A DNA stretch of 5,979 bases from Acidobacteriota bacterium (GTDB taxonomy: Bacteria; Acidobacteriota; Thermoanaerobaculia; Multivoradales; SZUA-115), in the NCBI GenBank assembly GCA_003231035.1, contig QIHU01000072.1, positions 1-5,979 of the forward strand, read 5' to 3'. The notes beneath the pieces are model-generated. The model made no database searches, was not told where the DNA came from, and saw only the letters and a program-made list of their open reading frames with translations. The translations under genes and the position numbers were made by a program. This document shows positions 5,860-5,979 of this stretch, in pieces. The stretch's first letter is position 1. Every line of letters begins with the position of its first letter.

Positions 5860-5979
5860 TCAGATCGCATCCAGAATCTCGCGCACCTTGGCGACCAGGT
5901 CCGAGCGTCCAATTTCGAGTTGGCCAGGCCGCTCCCGCAACCACTCGGTGCGCGACTCCAGGCTGGCGGCTTGGCGACG
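5860..5979 (-). CDS. C-terminal end of an unrecognised protein (cut by the window edge)
   Basis: A frame open from the right edge reads 39 codons to TGA at 5862-5860. The segment is charged and probably helical, with ESRTEWLRERPGQ early and LVAKVREILDAI at the very end. I do not recognise the family from so short a piece. It ends 3 nt before the lyase ATG on the same strand, so it is probably the preceding gene of the same operon. That spacing, plus codon content rich in G and C like its neighbours, supports it being a real coding end rather than chance. Confidence 0.6.
   Translation of the reverse strand, partial: RRQAASLESRTEWLRERPGQLEIGRSDLVAKVREILDAI

Overview
The window looks like chromosomal DNA from a bacterium of fairly high GC. 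Hand counts give 45/60 G+C at 3301-3360, 36/60 at 4441-4500 and 34/60 at 1681-1740. A clear GGAGG ribosome-binding site precedes trpS. No marker gene allows a firm placement. An Acidobacteriota-like lineage is only a guess, from the fused AroD-AroE arrangement and the long HAL-type lyase.

From about 1240 to the right edge, all genes lie on the minus strand and are tightly packed. In transcription order they are: the last 39 codons of an unrecognised protein (5979-5860); a long histidine/aromatic ammonia-lyase (hutH-like, 5856-3889) starting 3 nt after it; a bifunctional 3-dehydroquinate dehydratase/shikimate dehydrogenase (aroD-aroE fusion, 3892-2361), whose proposed TTG start overlaps the lyase stop; and tryptophanyl-tRNA synthetase (trpS, 2268-1237) after a 92-nt gap. 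The aroDE reading frame is broken near 3693, inside the AroD half. Every catalytic residue can be found once the two frames are joined. This is either a recent frameshift, an error in the sequence, or (less likely) a recoding event.

From the left edge to 1101 the DNA differs. Three sampled stretches hold about 50% G+C (30/60, 29/60, 28/60). The only convincing gene there is a DUF3800-family protein on the plus strand, convergent with trpS. It has an extended -10-like box so close to its best ATG that the mRNA may be leaderless. The convergent gap carries a perfect 8-bp hairpin.

The minus-strand genes touch aromatic metabolism at several points: dehydroquinate to shikimate, tryptophan charging, and a lyase of the His/Phe/Tyr ammonia-lyase superfamily. 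The lyase active-site residues point to histidine. I see no CRISPR array, tRNA, rRNA, transposase or complete defence cassette. The most interesting items are the aroDE frameshift, the Ser-Ser-Gly MIO triad and repeat-bearing tail of the lyase, and the low-GC DUF3800 gene.
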